A stretch of 64,000 nt of DNA from Albimonas marina. GTDB lineage: Bacteria > Pseudomonadota > Alphaproteobacteria > Rhodobacterales > Rhodobacteraceae. The translations under genes and the position numbers were made by a program. Below are positions 1 through 8,906 of the stretch, in pieces. Position 1 is the stretch's first letter; every line of letters begins with the position of its first letter. Under the pieces are notes generated by a model that saw only the letters and a list, made by a program, of their open reading frames with translations, was not told the origin of the DNA and did no database searches. Location of the stretch: NCBI RefSeq assembly GCF_029223255.1, contig NZ_JARHUC010000003.1:124001-188000 (forward strand), given 5' to 3'.

Positions 1-2
1 TG

Positions 3-1463
3 TGGCCCGGCCTGCGACTGACGCCCGTGCCGTCCGCGGCGCCGGTCTGCCGCCTCCGCCACGCAGACGGCCGGGAGGAGGCGCTGGCGATCCCCGTCCG
101 TCCCCGCCGCGCGCCCCATGGCGGGGAGGTCCTGTCCGCCTGCGGCTGGCTGCGCGCGACCCCGCCGGGCGCCGAGGTTCCGGAGGTGGACGCACCCTGG
201 GCGGATCCGATCGAGCAGGCCCTCCAGGCCGCCTTCGCCGCGGTTTCGCAGGCCATCGAGGGCCGCGGCTGGCGCTCCCGCGGGCCGCATTTCGACCGGC
301 TGGTCCTGCGCATCGAGGCGCCTCTGGTCGACCGGCCCCTCGCCTGGGGCGCCGAGAGCCTGAGCCTCGCCGAGGCGCTGCACGAGGAGCTCTACTTCGG
401 CGCGCTCGACCTGTTGCGCGCGGCCGCGGGCCTGCCGCCGGGGGACCGCAGCCTGATCCCTGGCGAGGTCGTCCCCGAGATCGCGCCCGTCCCCGCCGGC
501 GCGCCGGTTCGGCTGCGCGTGACCGTCTCCGCGCCCCCCGAGGCGCCCGCGCCCGCGCGCCCGGCGCCCGAGGCGGTCCCGGCGCCCGACCTCGCCACGC
601 TCGACCGGCCGATGACGGCGCGCGAGATCGCCGCCGCCCTCGCCGCGCTGGGGGGCGAGCCGCTGGAGGTCCGCTCCCGCCGCGGGCGGGCGGTGCAGGG
701 GCGGGTGCTGGCGGGCCAAGGGCCGGGGGTGGTGATCACCGGCGGCCAGCATGCGAACGAGCCCACCGGCATCCCCGGCGCCCTGCTGGCGGCCCGGACG
801 CTGGCGGCCGAGGGCGTGCCCGTCGCCGTCTGCCCGCTGGAGAACCCCGACGGCCACGCCCTGCACATGCGCCTGCGCGAGACCGCGCCGCGCCACATGC
901 ACCACGCCGCGCGCTACACCGCGTTGGGCGCGGACCTCGCCTTCGTTCCGGGCGGCGAGGGCGCGCTGCGCCCGCTGCTGCGCGCCGCGGCGGACCGGGG
1001 CGCGGGGGCGGACCTGCACCTCAGCCTGCACGGCTATCCCTCGCACGAGTGGCTGCACCCGTTCACCGGCTACCTGCCGCATGGCTTCGAGTCCTGGTCG
1101 CTCCCCCGCGGCTGCTTCCTGATCCTGCGCTTCGATCCCGCCTGGCGCGGGCCGGCGCAGGCGGTCCTGCACGCCGCCGCCGCCGCGCTGGAGGGGGACG
1201 CCGAGATCGCGGCGCTGAACGCCCGCCAGCTCGAGACGCTGGCGCGCTACGCCCCCTCGGCCGCGCCCGAGCGGATCGGCTGCGTGCCGGTGGTGCAGGG
1301 GCCGCCGTCGCCCTCGCCTCACGGTCCCCCGTTCCCCGTGACGCTGATCGTGGAGACGCCGGACGAGACGGTGGACGGCCCGCTGTTCCGCCTGCTGCTG
1401 CGCGCCCAGGCGCTGGCCGCCGTGGCCGCGGCGCGGGCCTTTCGCGAAGCCGTGATCGGCTGA
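3..1463 (+). CDS. M14-type zinc carboxypeptidase-like protein, 5' end outside window
   Basis: The reading frame is open from the first bases of the window, so the true start is probably upstream. A GTG at 27 is only the first internal start. The C-terminal half has zinc-peptidase signatures of the M14/succinylglutamate desuccinylase type: an HxxE pair in GGQHANEPTG (around nucleotide 750), a third metal His in the DLHLSLHGYPSHEW stretch (around 1015-1055), and a candidate catalytic Glu in LIVETPDE (around 1350). By family logic it removes a C-terminal residue or an acyl group from a peptide or amino-acid derivative. The N-terminal 200 residues match nothing I recognise. No signal peptide can be judged. 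It is followed by a 284-nt gap, so it is probably the last gene of its unit. Substrate unknown. Confidence 0.7.
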   Translation, partial: WPGLRLTPVPSAAPVCRLRHADGREEALAIPVRPRRAPHGGEVLSACGWLRATPPGAEVPEVDAPWADPIEQALQAAFAAVSQAIEGRGWRSRGPHFDRLVLRIEAPLVDRPLAWGAESLSLAEALHEELYFGALDLLRAAAGLPPGDRSLIPGEVVPEIAPVPAGAPVRLRVTVSAPPEAPAPARPAPEAVPAPDLATLDRPMTAREIAAALAALGGEPLEVRSRRGRAVQGRVLAGQGPGVVITGGQHANEPTGIPGALLAARTLAAEGVPVAVCPLENPDGHALHMRLRETAPRHMHHAARYTALGADLAFVPGGEGALRPLLRAAADRGAGADLHLSLHGYPSHEWLHPFTGYLPHGFESWSLPRGCFLILRFDPAWRGPAQAVLHAAAAALEGDAEIAALNARQLETLARYAPSAAPERIGCVPVVQGPPSPSPHGPPFPVTLIVETPDETVDGPLFRLLLRAQALAAVAAARAFREAVIG

Positions 1464-1626
1464 GGCGGCGGGGCGCGTGATCGCCTCGCGTGCCGCCGGC
1501 CGCCGGTCAGGCCGCGCCCGGCGCGCAGGGAACCTCCCGGGCGCCGCGCCGCGACGTCCGGCGCCCTCCGGCATCCTCTCGTTCATGTGACGCCGATCTG
1601 GGCGAATGCGGTTGCGACGTGGCGAA

Positions 1627-1656
1627 TTGACCACATCTACGTCCGGATCGCATCTA
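1627..1656 (+). promoter_or_regulatory. Candidate sigma-70 promoter for the degP gene
   Basis: TTGACC (1627-1632) and CATCTA (1651-1656) lie 18 bp apart, about 90 nt before the degP start. This is the only promoter-like pair I see in the 1464-1747 gap, which otherwise holds no gene. The -10 is a weak match, so a stress-sigma promoter elsewhere in the gap is also possible. Confidence 0.3.
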
Positions 1657-1747
1657 AAGGCCGCGGCATTCACCCTCCCTCCGCTAGTTTGGCGGATGGG
1701 CCGGAAGGGCGACCGCCCGCGGCATCCGGAAGCTGGAGGACGCAGAC

Positions 1748-3244
1748 GTGCAACTTTCCCCCTTCACCCTGCGCGGCAGGCCGATGGCGTCGTCGCTGGC
1801 GCTGGCCGCGGCGCTCGCGGCCGCGCTGATCGCGGCCGGGCCCACGCCCCATGCGCTGGCGCAGTCCACCGGGCCCCAGCCGGCGGGCGCCCCGGCGACC
1901 TTCGCCGACCTCGCCGAGACGCTGAGCCCCGCGGTGGTGAACATCGCGACCACCTCGAAGGTCGCCATGCCCGACCGGCCCGACGGGCCGCAGCTGCCCG
2001 AGAACTCGCCCTTCCGCCAGCTGTTCCCCGAGCTCTTCGGCGAGCGCGGCGGCCAGCAGCAGATGCGCCCGCGCCAGTCGCTGGGCTCGGGCTTCGTGAT
2101 CTCGGCCGACGGCTACGTGGTGACCAACAACCACGTCATCGACGGCGCGGACGAGATCAAGGTGAACTTCACCGACGGCTCCTCGCTGAACGCCGAGCTG
2201 GTGGGCACCGACCCCAAGACCGACGTGGCGCTGCTGAAGGTGACGGCCGACCATGACCTGCCCCACGTGCCCTTCGCGAATTCGGACGCGACCCGCGTGG
2301 GCGACTGGGTGATGGCAATCGGCAACCCGTTCGGCCTGGGCGGCTCGGTCTCGGCCGGCATCATCTCGGCGCGCAACCGCGACATCAACGCCGGGCCCTA
2401 CGACGACTTCCTGCAGACCGACGCCGCCATCAACCGCGGCAACTCGGGCGGTCCGCTGTTCGACATGTCGGGCGCGGTCGTGGGCATGAACACCGCCATC
2501 ATCTCGCCCACCGGCGGCTCGATCGGCATCGGCTTCGCGGTGCCCGCGAACATCGTGAAGAACGTGGTCGACCAGCTGCAGGAGTACGGCTCCACCCGCC
2601 GCGGCTGGCTGGGCGTCTCGATCCAGGAGGTCACGCCCGACATCGCCGAGAGCCTCGGCCTCGACAAGGCCGCCGGCGCGCTGGTCGCCCAGGTGGTCGA
2701 GGACGGCCCGGCCGCGGAATCGGGTCTGCAGAACGGCGACGTGATCCTCAACTTCGACGGCCGCCCCGTCGACACGATGCGCGATCTGCCCCGCATGGTC
2801 GCCGAGACCAAGGCCCACAAGAAGGTCGAGGTCGAGGTCTGGCGCAAGGGCGAGGTCGAGACCGTGGAGGTCGAGCTCGGCCTGCTGGAGGAGGACGCGC
2901 CGGTGCTGAACGCCTCGGCCGACGTCACGCCCCAGGCTGAGTCCCAGGGCGCCGAGGCGCTGGGAATGACGCTGACCGAGATCACGCCGCAGGCGCGGCA
3001 GGACTACGGCCTGGCCGACGACCTCGCCGGCGTGCTGGTGGAGAAGGTCGACGACGCCTCGAACGCCGCCGAGAAGGGCCTGCGCCCGGGCGACGTGATC
3101 GTCGAGGTGGCGCAGGAGGCCGTCGCCTCCCCGCAGGACGTCGAGGCGCGCGTGCAGTCCGCCAAGGACCAGGGCCGCAAGTCGGTGCTGCTGCTGGTGA
3201 ACTCCCGCGGGGACCTGCGCTTCGTGGCCGTCTCGGTGGAGTGA
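1748..3244 (+). CDS. degP: DegP/HtrA-family periplasmic serine protease (Do)
   Basis: A 498-residue HtrA protease and chaperone that degrades or refolds misfolded periplasmic proteins. The GTG start at 1748 is favoured because GGAGG sits 8 nt upstream; an ATG at 1784 has no such site. The N-terminus has a signal peptide with hydrophobic core LALAAALAAALIAAG and cleavage near ALAQS. The trypsin-like domain carries a complete triad: His129 (NNHVIDGA), Asp159 (TDVALLKV) and Ser233 (GNSGGP). Two PDZ domains follow (about 290-380 and 400-495), including the RRGWLGVSIQ motif. Length and layout are typical of DegP/MucD. It appears to be a single-gene unit ended by the hairpin at 3298. Confidence 0.95.
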   Translation: MQLSPFTLRGRPMASSLALAAALAAALIAAGPTPHALAQSTGPQPAGAPATFADLAETLSPAVVNIATTSKVAMPDRPDGPQLPENSPFRQLFPELFGERGGQQQMRPRQSLGSGFVISADGYVVTNNHVIDGADEIKVNFTDGSSLNAELVGTDPKTDVALLKVTADHDLPHVPFANSDATRVGDWVMAIGNPFGLGGSVSAGIISARNRDINAGPYDDFLQTDAAINRGNSGGPLFDMSGAVVGMNTAIISPTGGSIGIGFAVPANIVKNVVDQLQEYGSTRRGWLGVSIQEVTPDIAESLGLDKAAGALVAQVVEDGPAAESGLQNGDVILNFDGRPVDTMRDLPRMVAETKAHKKVEVEVWRKGEVETVEVELGLLEEDAPVLNASADVTPQAESQGAEALGMTLTEITPQARQDYGLADDLAGVLVEKVDDASNAAEKGLRPGDVIVEVAQEAVASPQDVEARVQSAKDQGRKSVLLLVNSRGDLRFVAVSVE

Positions 3245-3297
3245 CGCGGTCCCGCCTGCGGGCGGACCGCACGGCCTGACGTCGGGCCCAAGACGAG

Positions 3298-3326
3298 GCG
3301 CCGCTCCCCCCGGGGGCGGCGCTTTT
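3298..3326 (+). terminator. Intrinsic terminator after degP
   Basis: GCGCCGC (3298-3304) pairs with GCGGCGC (3316-3322), with extra C/G pairing inside, followed by TTTT. It lies 54 nt after the degP stop. The rest of 3245-3571 holds no gene I can support. Confidence 0.75.
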
Positions 3327-3571
3327 CGATTCGCACGGCGCTCCGTCGCCGCTCTGGATCGCGCGGGCGGAAGGGCCGGGTCGGGCCTCCCCTCCCGTTT
3401 TCGTGCCGGACGGGTCCCGATTTCGGACGCGGCGTCGCCCGCCTGACGGCGCCGCGCGCGATGCAACGAAATCGCAAGATTCGGTCGCGCGCGGGCGGGC
3501 TGCGTTCATCTTTCGTAAACGACTTCGGGACGACGCTTTCCCTCAACCAGAACAGGATTGGAGGAAGCGTC

Positions 3572-4051
3572 ATGATCGCGAAGGTCGGTCGCCGCGTCGG
3601 CGTCCTGCACCTCGTCTCCGGCGGGTCGCGTCAGCGGCCGACGGCCGAGGCGGCGAGGGATCTCTACGACGGCCTGTGGTTCCGCACCGCCCGTGCCCTG
3701 GCGGAGCGGGACGGCGGGGCCTGGTTCATCCTCTCCGCCCGCCACGGCCTCCTGCACCCGGAGGAGCGGGTCCAGCCCTACGCCGACCGGCTCGAGGGGC
3801 GCTCCGCCGCCGCGCTGCGGGCCTGGACGGGGCTCGCCGCCGCGCGGATGGAGCAGCTGCTGCCCGAGGCCGACCGCATCTTGCTGCTGTGCGACCGGGA
3901 GCCGCCGCCGGAGCTGGTCCGCTGGCTGCAGGTCCGCTGCCCGGAGGTGGAGATCCCGCTCGCCGGGCTGAAGGTCGCCGCCCAGGTGCTGCACATGACC
4001 CGCGCCCTCGACCGCGCCCCGGACCCGCGCCTGGCCGTCGGCGCCGCCTGA
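3572..4051 (+). CDS. DUF6884-like protein
   Basis: A 159-residue soluble protein. The ATG at 3572 follows a strong GGAGGAA (3560-3566); an in-frame upstream ATG at 3461 has no ribosome site. It begins with a beta strand and an SGGSRQRPTAEAARDLYDGLWFR-type segment, then WFILSARHGLLHPEERVQPY. That succession (K/S-rich strand, ARDLY...F, ILSA.HGL..P, PY) is what I associate with the DUF6884 family, which is distantly YaaA-like. The family function is not established. There is no signal peptide or membrane segment. It is convergent with accC and shares the hairpin at 4101 with it, so it is probably monocistronic. Confidence 0.6.
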   Translation: MIAKVGRRVGVLHLVSGGSRQRPTAEAARDLYDGLWFRTARALAERDGGAWFILSARHGLLHPEERVQPYADRLEGRSAAALRAWTGLAAARMEQLLPEADRILLLCDREPPPELVRWLQVRCPEVEIPLAGLKVAAQVLHMTRALDRAPDPRLAVGAA

Positions 4052-4100
4052 AGCCGGCCTCGGCCGCGGCCGAGGCGACCGGACCCCGCGCGAAAGCGCG

Positions 4101-4124
4101 AAAGCCGCCCGGAGGGCGGCTTTC
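4101..4124. terminator. Bidirectional terminator between DUF6884 gene and accC
   Basis: AAAGCCGCCC (4101-4110) pairs with GGGCGGCTTT (4113-4122) around a short loop. There are T-rich tails on the plus strand and an A-rich upstream flank that serves the minus strand. It lies between two convergent genes. Confidence 0.75.
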
Positions 4125-4149
4125 GGATCGTTTCGGCAAGCCGGCGGGC

Positions 4150-5496
4150 TCAGTCGCGCCCACCGCTCAGCCAGCTCTCCAGCCAGTGGATGTCGTAGGC
4201 GCCGGCCTGGACCTCGGGGTCGGCGGCCAGCGCGTCGAACAGCGGCGCGGTGGTGTCGATGCCGTCCACGATCATCTCCGCCAGCGCGCGGCGCAGGCGG
4301 GCGAGGGCGGTGGGCCGGTCCTCGGCATGCACGATCAGCTTGCCGATCAGGCTGTCGTAATAGGGCGGGATCCGGTAGCCGCGGTAGATGGCGCTGTCCA
4401 TCCGCACGCCCAGGCCGCCCGGCGCATGGAACGCCGTGATGGTGCCGGGGCAGGGGGCGAAGTCGGGCAGACGCTCGGCGTTCAGGCGGCACTCGATCGC
4501 GTGGCCCTCGGGCTTCAGCGTCTCCTGCTGCATGGTCATCGGATGGCCGGCGGCGACGCGCAGCTGCTCCTTCACGAGGTCGACGCGCCAGACGGCCTCG
4601 GTCACCGGGTGCTCGACCTGCAGGCGCGTGTTCATCTCGATGAAGTAGAACTCGCCGTTCTCCCACAGGAACTCGATGGTCCCCGCGCCGCGATAGCCCA
4701 TGCGCGCGATCGCGTCGGCGCAGGTCTCGCCGATGCGCTTGCGGTCGGCGGCGGTCAGCACCGGGGAGGGGCACTCCTCGAACACCTTCTGGTGCCGGCG
4801 CTGGAGCGAGCAGTCGCGCTCGCCCAGGTGCACCGCGCGGCCCTTGCCGTCGCCGAAGACCTGGATCTCGATGTGCCGCGGCTTGCCGAGGTACTTCTCG
4901 AGATAGACCGCGTCGTCGCCGAAGGCGGCGCGCGCCTCGGAGCGGGCGGAGGACCAGGCGTTGGGCAGTTCGGAGGCGTCGCGCGCCACCTTCATGCCGC
5001 GCCCGCCGCCGCCCGCGGAGGCCTTCACCAGCACCGGGTAGCCGATCTCCTCGGCGACGCTCAGCGCCTCCTCGACCGAGGTCACGGCGCCGTCGGAGCC
5101 GGGGACGCAGGGCACCCCCAGCGCCTTCATCGTGTCCTTCGCCGCGATCTTGTCGCCCATCACCCGGATGTGCGCCGCGGACGGGCCGATGAAGGTCAGG
5201 CCGTGATCCTCGACGATCTGCACGAAGTTCGCGTTCTCGGACAGGAACCCGTAGCCGGGGTGGATCGCCTCGGCGCCGGTGATCTCGCAGGCCGAGATGA
5301 TCGCGGGAATGTTGAGGTAGCTCTGCGCCGCGGCGGGCGGGCCGATGCACACGCTCTCGTCGGCGAGGCGCACATGCATGGCGTCGGCGTCGGCGGTGGA
5401 ATGCACCGCCACCGTCTTGATGCCCATCTCGCGGCAGGCGCGATGGATGCGCAGGGCGATTTCGCCCCGGTTGGCGATCAGGACCTTGTCGAACAT
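4150..5496 (-). CDS. accC: Biotin carboxylase subunit of acetyl-CoA carboxylase
   Basis: A 448-residue ATP-grasp enzyme that carboxylates the biotin on AccB using ATP and bicarbonate, the first half of malonyl-CoA synthesis for fatty acids. The start is set at [16 protein letters not shown], the standard AccC N-terminus, with GGGAGC just upstream; the frame is open further upstream but that part is not conserved. Visible features: the glycine-rich [15 protein letters not shown]-grasp loop, HLGERDCS, the metal-binding [20 protein letters not shown] region (catalytic Glu and Arg), and a C-terminal biotin-carboxylase domain. It lies 59 nt after accB on the same strand, the usual accBC pair. Confidence 0.97.
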   Translation of the reverse strand: MFDKVLIANRGEIALRIHRACREMGIKTVAVHSTADADAMHVRLADESVCIGPPAAAQSYLNIPAIISACEITGAEAIHPGYGFLSENANFVQIVEDHGLTFIGPSAAHIRVMGDKIAAKDTMKALGVPCVPGSDGAVTSVEEALSVAEEIGYPVLVKASAGGGGRGMKVARDASELPNAWSSARSEARAAFGDDAVYLEKYLGKPRHIEIQVFGDGKGRAVHLGERDCSLQRRHQKVFEECPSPVLTAADRKRIGETCADAIARMGYRGAGTIEFLWENGEFYFIEMNTRLQVEHPVTEAVWRVDLVKEQLRVAAGHPMTMQQETLKPEGHAIECRLNAERLPDFAPCPGTITAFHAPGGLGVRMDSAIYRGYRIPPYYDSLIGKLIVHAEDRPTALARLRRALAEMIVDGIDTTAPLFDALAADPEVQAGAYDIHWLESWLSGGRD

Positions 5497-5555
5497 CGAA
5501 ACGCTCCCGGTAAAGGACGAGGGACCCGGGGGCGCGGAAGGCCCCCGGTCCGGCG

Positions 5556-6047
5556 TCACTCGATGATCATCAGGGGGGCGCCGAACTCGACCGGCGTGCC
5601 GTCGGTGACCAGGATCCGCTTCACCGTGCCGGCGCGCGGCGAGGGGATCTGGTTCATGGTCTTCATCGCCTCGACGATCAGCAGGGTCTGCCCCTCGGAG
5701 ACCTGGTCGCCCACGCGCACGAAGCTGGGGGCGCCGGGCTCGGCCTGGAGGTAGACGGTGCCGACCATCGGCGAGGCGACGGCGCCCGGATGGCGGGCGA
5801 GGTCGTCGGCGGCGTCGCCGGTGGCCTCGGCCGGGGCGGGCGCGGCGGCTGCGGCCGGCGCGGGCGCGGCGGCGGGAACGGCGACCTGGACCGGCGCCGC
5901 GACCTGAAGCTGGCGGGTGACCCGCACCTTCAGCTGGTCGTCCTCGCCATACTCGCGTTCCACCTCGATCTCGGTCAGCTCGGTTTCCCGGAGCAGCTCG
6001 GCGAGGGAACGGATGAAGGCGATGTCGGCTTCGTGGTGCTTGCTCAT
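5556..6047 (-). CDS. accB: Biotin carboxyl carrier protein of acetyl-CoA carboxylase
   Basis: A 163-residue carrier whose biotinylated lysine shuttles CO2 between AccC and the carboxyltransferase AccAD. It starts at [19 protein letters not shown], typical of AccB; the upstream in-frame Met at 6089 has no support. The order is an N-terminal helical segment, an Ala/Pro/Val-rich flexible linker (about 60-95), then the biotinyl domain with the EAMKTMN attachment motif near residue 130. It is the first gene of accBC, reading from the candidate promoter at 6129-6156. Confidence 0.97.
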   Translation of the reverse strand: MSKHHEADIAFIRSLAELLRETELTEIEVEREYGEDDQLKVRVTRQLQVAAPVQVAVPAAAPAPAAAAAPAPAEATGDAADDLARHPGAVASPMVGTVYLQAEPGAPSFVRVGDQVSEGQTLLIVEAMKTMNQIPSPRAGTVKRILVTDGTPVEFGAPLMIIE

Positions 6048-6128
6048 GCAGGGTTCGCGCTGTTGCGAGGCCTGACGGAGCGACGCCATTGGTCAGGCGA
6101 CGCGGGCCCCCGGTGTCGTCGCGAGGCG

Positions 6129-6156
6129 TTTACACGTTGCAAAGGGTGTTTGCCAA
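6129..6156 (-). promoter_or_regulatory. Candidate accBC promoter
   Basis: On the minus strand, TTGGCA (6156-6151) and TGTAAA (6134-6129) are 16 bp apart. They lie 82 nt upstream of accB in a locally AT-richer stretch. This fits a housekeeping sigma promoter. It is the best match between accB and the dsbA-like gene. Confidence 0.4.
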
Positions 6157-6261
6157 GAGCGGCCGTCCCCGCCTCGCGCCCCCGTGCGCGAGCGGGTCCG
6201 GCCGCCCGTCTCCGTCTCGAGCCGCGCGCGGGCCCTGTCGGGCCAGTGGGGCGGCGGCGTC

Positions 6262-7110
6262 TCAGCCCTGGCGTTCGCGGGCGGCGGCGACCACGTCGCG
6301 CATGTGGTCGATGGGGGCGTAGCCGCGCACCAGCTCGTCGCCGATCACGAAGGTCGGCGTGCCCTGGATGTCCAGCTTCTTGGCGAGCGCATAGGTGCGG
6401 TCGATCTGCGACTTGATCTCGGGCGTCTCGGCCTCGGCCTTGAGCGCGGCGACGTCGAGGCCCACGTCCTCGGCGATCGACCAGACCTGCTCGTCGCTCA
6501 GCGCGCCGCGGTGGCCCATCAGCGCGTCGTTGAACGCCATGTAGAGCCGCCCGCCCTGCTGCGCGCGCGAGGCCAGCGCCGCCTTCGCCGCGGTCATCGA
6601 GGAGGGGCCGAGGATCGGGAACTCCTTGACCACGTAGCGCAGGTTGGGGTCGCTCTCGACCAGCTCGCGCACGTCGGCGTGGGCCTTCTTGCAGTAGCCG
6701 CAGTTGTAGTCGATGAACTCCACCACGGTGACGTCCCCGTCGGGGTTGCCGGCGACGTGGGAATAGCCGTCCTGGAAGATCTCGGCGGCGTTGTCGGCGA
6801 CGAGATCGCGGGCCTCGGTCGCCTCCGCCTCGGCGCGGCGATCCTCGAGGACCTTCACCGCCTCCATGATCACCTCGGGGTGTTCCAGCAGGTACTTGCG
6901 GATCTCGGAGCGCAGCACCGCCCGCCCCTCGGGGTCGAGCTGCATGGCTTCCGACAGCGCGGTCTGGGCCGAGGCGGCGGGGGCGTGGGCCAGGAGCCCG
7001 GCCGTCGCCAGCGCCGCCGCGGCCAGCAGGCGCGCGAGGGGGCGGCGGGGGAAAGCGAGGCGGGGCAGCGCCAGGCGGGGCAGGGCGAAGGTCGGCGCGG
7101 TCAGCGTCAT
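6262..7110 (-). CDS. DsbA-family thiol:disulfide oxidoreductase (Com1/ScsC-like)
   Basis: A 282-residue exported thioredoxin-fold protein. An N-terminal signal peptide (hydrophobic LARLLAAAALATAGLLAHA, cleavage near ASAQT) targets the periplasm. A helical ScsC-like N-terminal segment with LRSEIRKYLLEHPEVIMEA follows, then the thioredoxin fold with active site CGYC in FIDYNCGYCKKAH and a cis-proline loop GTPTFVIG. It likely makes or shuffles disulfides in secreted proteins. A GGAGTGA ribosome site precedes the start. It lies 116 nt downstream of the M48 protease on the same strand and may be cotranscribed, consistent with a shared envelope-folding role. Whether it is an oxidase (DsbA) or isomerase cannot be told from sequence alone. 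Confidence 0.88.
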   Translation of the reverse strand: MTLTAPTFALPRLALPRLAFPRRPLARLLAAAALATAGLLAHAPAASAQTALSEAMQLDPEGRAVLRSEIRKYLLEHPEVIMEAVKVLEDRRAEAEATEARDLVADNAAEIFQDGYSHVAGNPDGDVTVVEFIDYNCGYCKKAHADVRELVESDPNLRYVVKEFPILGPSSMTAAKAALASRAQQGGRLYMAFNDALMGHRGALSDEQVWSIAEDVGLDVAALKAEAETPEIKSQIDRTYALAKKLDIQGTPTFVIGDELVRGYAPIDHMRDVVAAARERQG

Positions 7111-7226
7111 GGTCCGGTCACTCCACGTCAGGGGCGATCATTTCGGGCCGCGCCGGGCGCGGGATCGGGAAGGGGCGCCGCGATGCGGAACCCGGTCGGG
7201 GGCGAGGTCTATCACGGCCGCGGCCG

Positions 7227-8666
7227 TCATTGCTCCATCGCCTTCGTCGCAACGACGATGTCGTCGGCGCGCAGCCATGCGGGCGAGCCGTGGGGCAGCA
7301 TCCCCTTGGCGCGCTCGGCCATGCGGTGGGCGTCGCGGGGCTGGTTGATCAGCATCATCCGCTCGGCGGTGACCAGCGCGGCGCGCCCCTCGTCGCCGGT
7401 GCGGGCGTAGGCGAAGGCGAGATCGCGCAGCAGGCCCGGGTCGCCCCCGTCGGAGCGTTCGGCCCCCCGCTCCAGCGCCGAGAGCGCCTCGCGGTCCGCC
7501 TCGGGCGAGCCGACCGAGAGCAGGGCGCGCCCCAGGTAGCCCAGGATCAGCGGCTCCTCCGGCGCCAGCGCCACGGCGCGGCGATAGGGGGCCACGGCCT
7601 CGACCCCGCGTCCGCTCTCCAGCAGGATCTGGCCTTTCAGCTCGTAGTAGTAGGGATCGTTGGGGCGGATCTCGATCAGCCGGTTCGCCTCGGCCACCGC
7701 GCCCTCGGGGTCCGGGGCGCGGTGCAGGGCCACGGCGCGGCGCAGGGTCGTGAACTCGGAATGGTCGTTCGGGTCGAGCCGGCGCAGCACGGTCCAGGGC
7801 GTCTCGAGGAACCCCTCCAGCTTCGCCTCCATCCGGTGGGTCCAGTAGAGGAGCTCGGCGTCCGGCTCGCGTCCCCGCGCGGGGGATTCGGAGGCGCGGC
7901 GCTGGATCGAGGACAGGCGCTCGGCCGAGACGGGGTGGGTCAGGGCGTAGGGATCGACGTGGCGGGTCGAGAACACCTCCTGCCCGCGGAACTTCTCCAG
8001 CACCTGCTCCATGCCCGTGGGGTCGACGCCCGCGCGCTCGAGATAGGTGATGCCGGCCTGGTCGGCGGCGGATTCCTCTGCGCGCGAGAAGGACAGCATC
8101 GCCCGGCGCACCGCGGTCTGCGAGCTCGCGCCCAGCCCCACGCCCGCCGCCGCGCCGCCGGCGCCGCCCGCGAGCCCGGCCGCCGCCGCCGCCGCGATGC
8201 CCAGCAGCACGCCCGCCATGGCCGGGCCGCGCAGGTTGTTCATGGCGATCTGCCGCCGCGCCAGGTGGCCGCCGGTGATGTGCCCGATCTCGTGCGCGAT
8301 CACGCCCTGCAGCTGCGTGGGCTCGGAGAAATCGCGCAGCAGCCCGGTCGAGACCACCAGGTTGCGCCCGCCGTAGACGAAGGCGTTGGGCTGGCGGTCG
8401 TCGAAGATGCGGATCTCGATCGAATCCGGGGCCACGCCGGCGGCGCGGAACAGCGGGTCGGACAGGCGCTTGAGCGTCGCCTCCACCTCCGCGTCGCGCA
8501 CGAAGCCCGCGGCGTAGGCGGGCTGGGCGAGGGCCGCGAGCGTCGCCGCGGCGAAGGCCGCGCCGCGCAGGCCGCGCCGCAGCAGGCGCGAACGCCCGCG
8601 CAGGCCGTCGCTCCGGGGCGCTCCGCGATCGGGGGCGTCGGTCGGGCGGAGAGGGGGCTTGGACAC
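7227..8666 (-). CDS. M48-family zinc metalloprotease with TPR repeats (BepA/YfgC-like)
   Basis: About 479 residues from a GTG at 8666. The open frame runs to 8891, but that extension is Arg/Pro-rich and unlike a protein N-terminus. A signal peptide follows the start (LLRRGLRGAAFAAATLAALAQPAYA). The protease domain contains HEIGHITGGH, the HExxH zinc motif, near residues 124-133. The C-terminal half (about 290-470) has helical TPR-like repeats such as LIEIRPNDPYYYELKGQ and YRRAVALAPEEPLILG. Relatives act in the periplasm on outer-membrane protein assembly and LPS transport quality control. It is divergent from the aminotransferase at 8907 across a 240-nt gap. The start codon is uncertain. Confidence 0.85.
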   Translation of the reverse strand: MSKPPLRPTDAPDRGAPRSDGLRGRSRLLRRGLRGAAFAAATLAALAQPAYAAGFVRDAEVEATLKRLSDPLFRAAGVAPDSIEIRIFDDRQPNAFVYGGRNLVVSTGLLRDFSEPTQLQGVIAHEIGHITGGHLARRQIAMNNLRGPAMAGVLLGIAAAAAAGLAGGAGGAAAGVGLGASSQTAVRRAMLSFSRAEESAADQAGITYLERAGVDPTGMEQVLEKFRGQEVFSTRHVDPYALTHPVSAERLSSIQRRASESPARGREPDAELLYWTHRMEAKLEGFLETPWTVLRRLDPNDHSEFTTLRRAVALHRAPDPEGAVAEANRLIEIRPNDPYYYELKGQILLESGRGVEAVAPYRRAVALAPEEPLILGYLGRALLSVGSPEADREALSALERGAERSDGGDPGLLRDLAFAYARTGDEGRAALVTAERMMLINQPRDAHRMAERAKGMLPHGSPAWLRADDIVVATKAMEQ

Positions 8667-8906
8667 GTCCTGGGCTCGCCTTCGGTCTCGTCCGCGCGTG
8701 CGGGCCTGCGGCCCGGGATCCCGCGCGGGTGATCCTTCCGCGGGGCGCGGCCGTCCGCCCCCGTTCCATCGCGCCGCGCCGGTGGGCCGCGGCTCCGGCG
8801 GCCCGGCGGGCGGTTGACCGCCCGGGCGGCGGAGGGCCACCTTTCGGACGAGACCTCTCCCACCCCCGGACCGGGGCGCGCGCAGGGCCATCAGGAGCCG
8901 AAAAAG

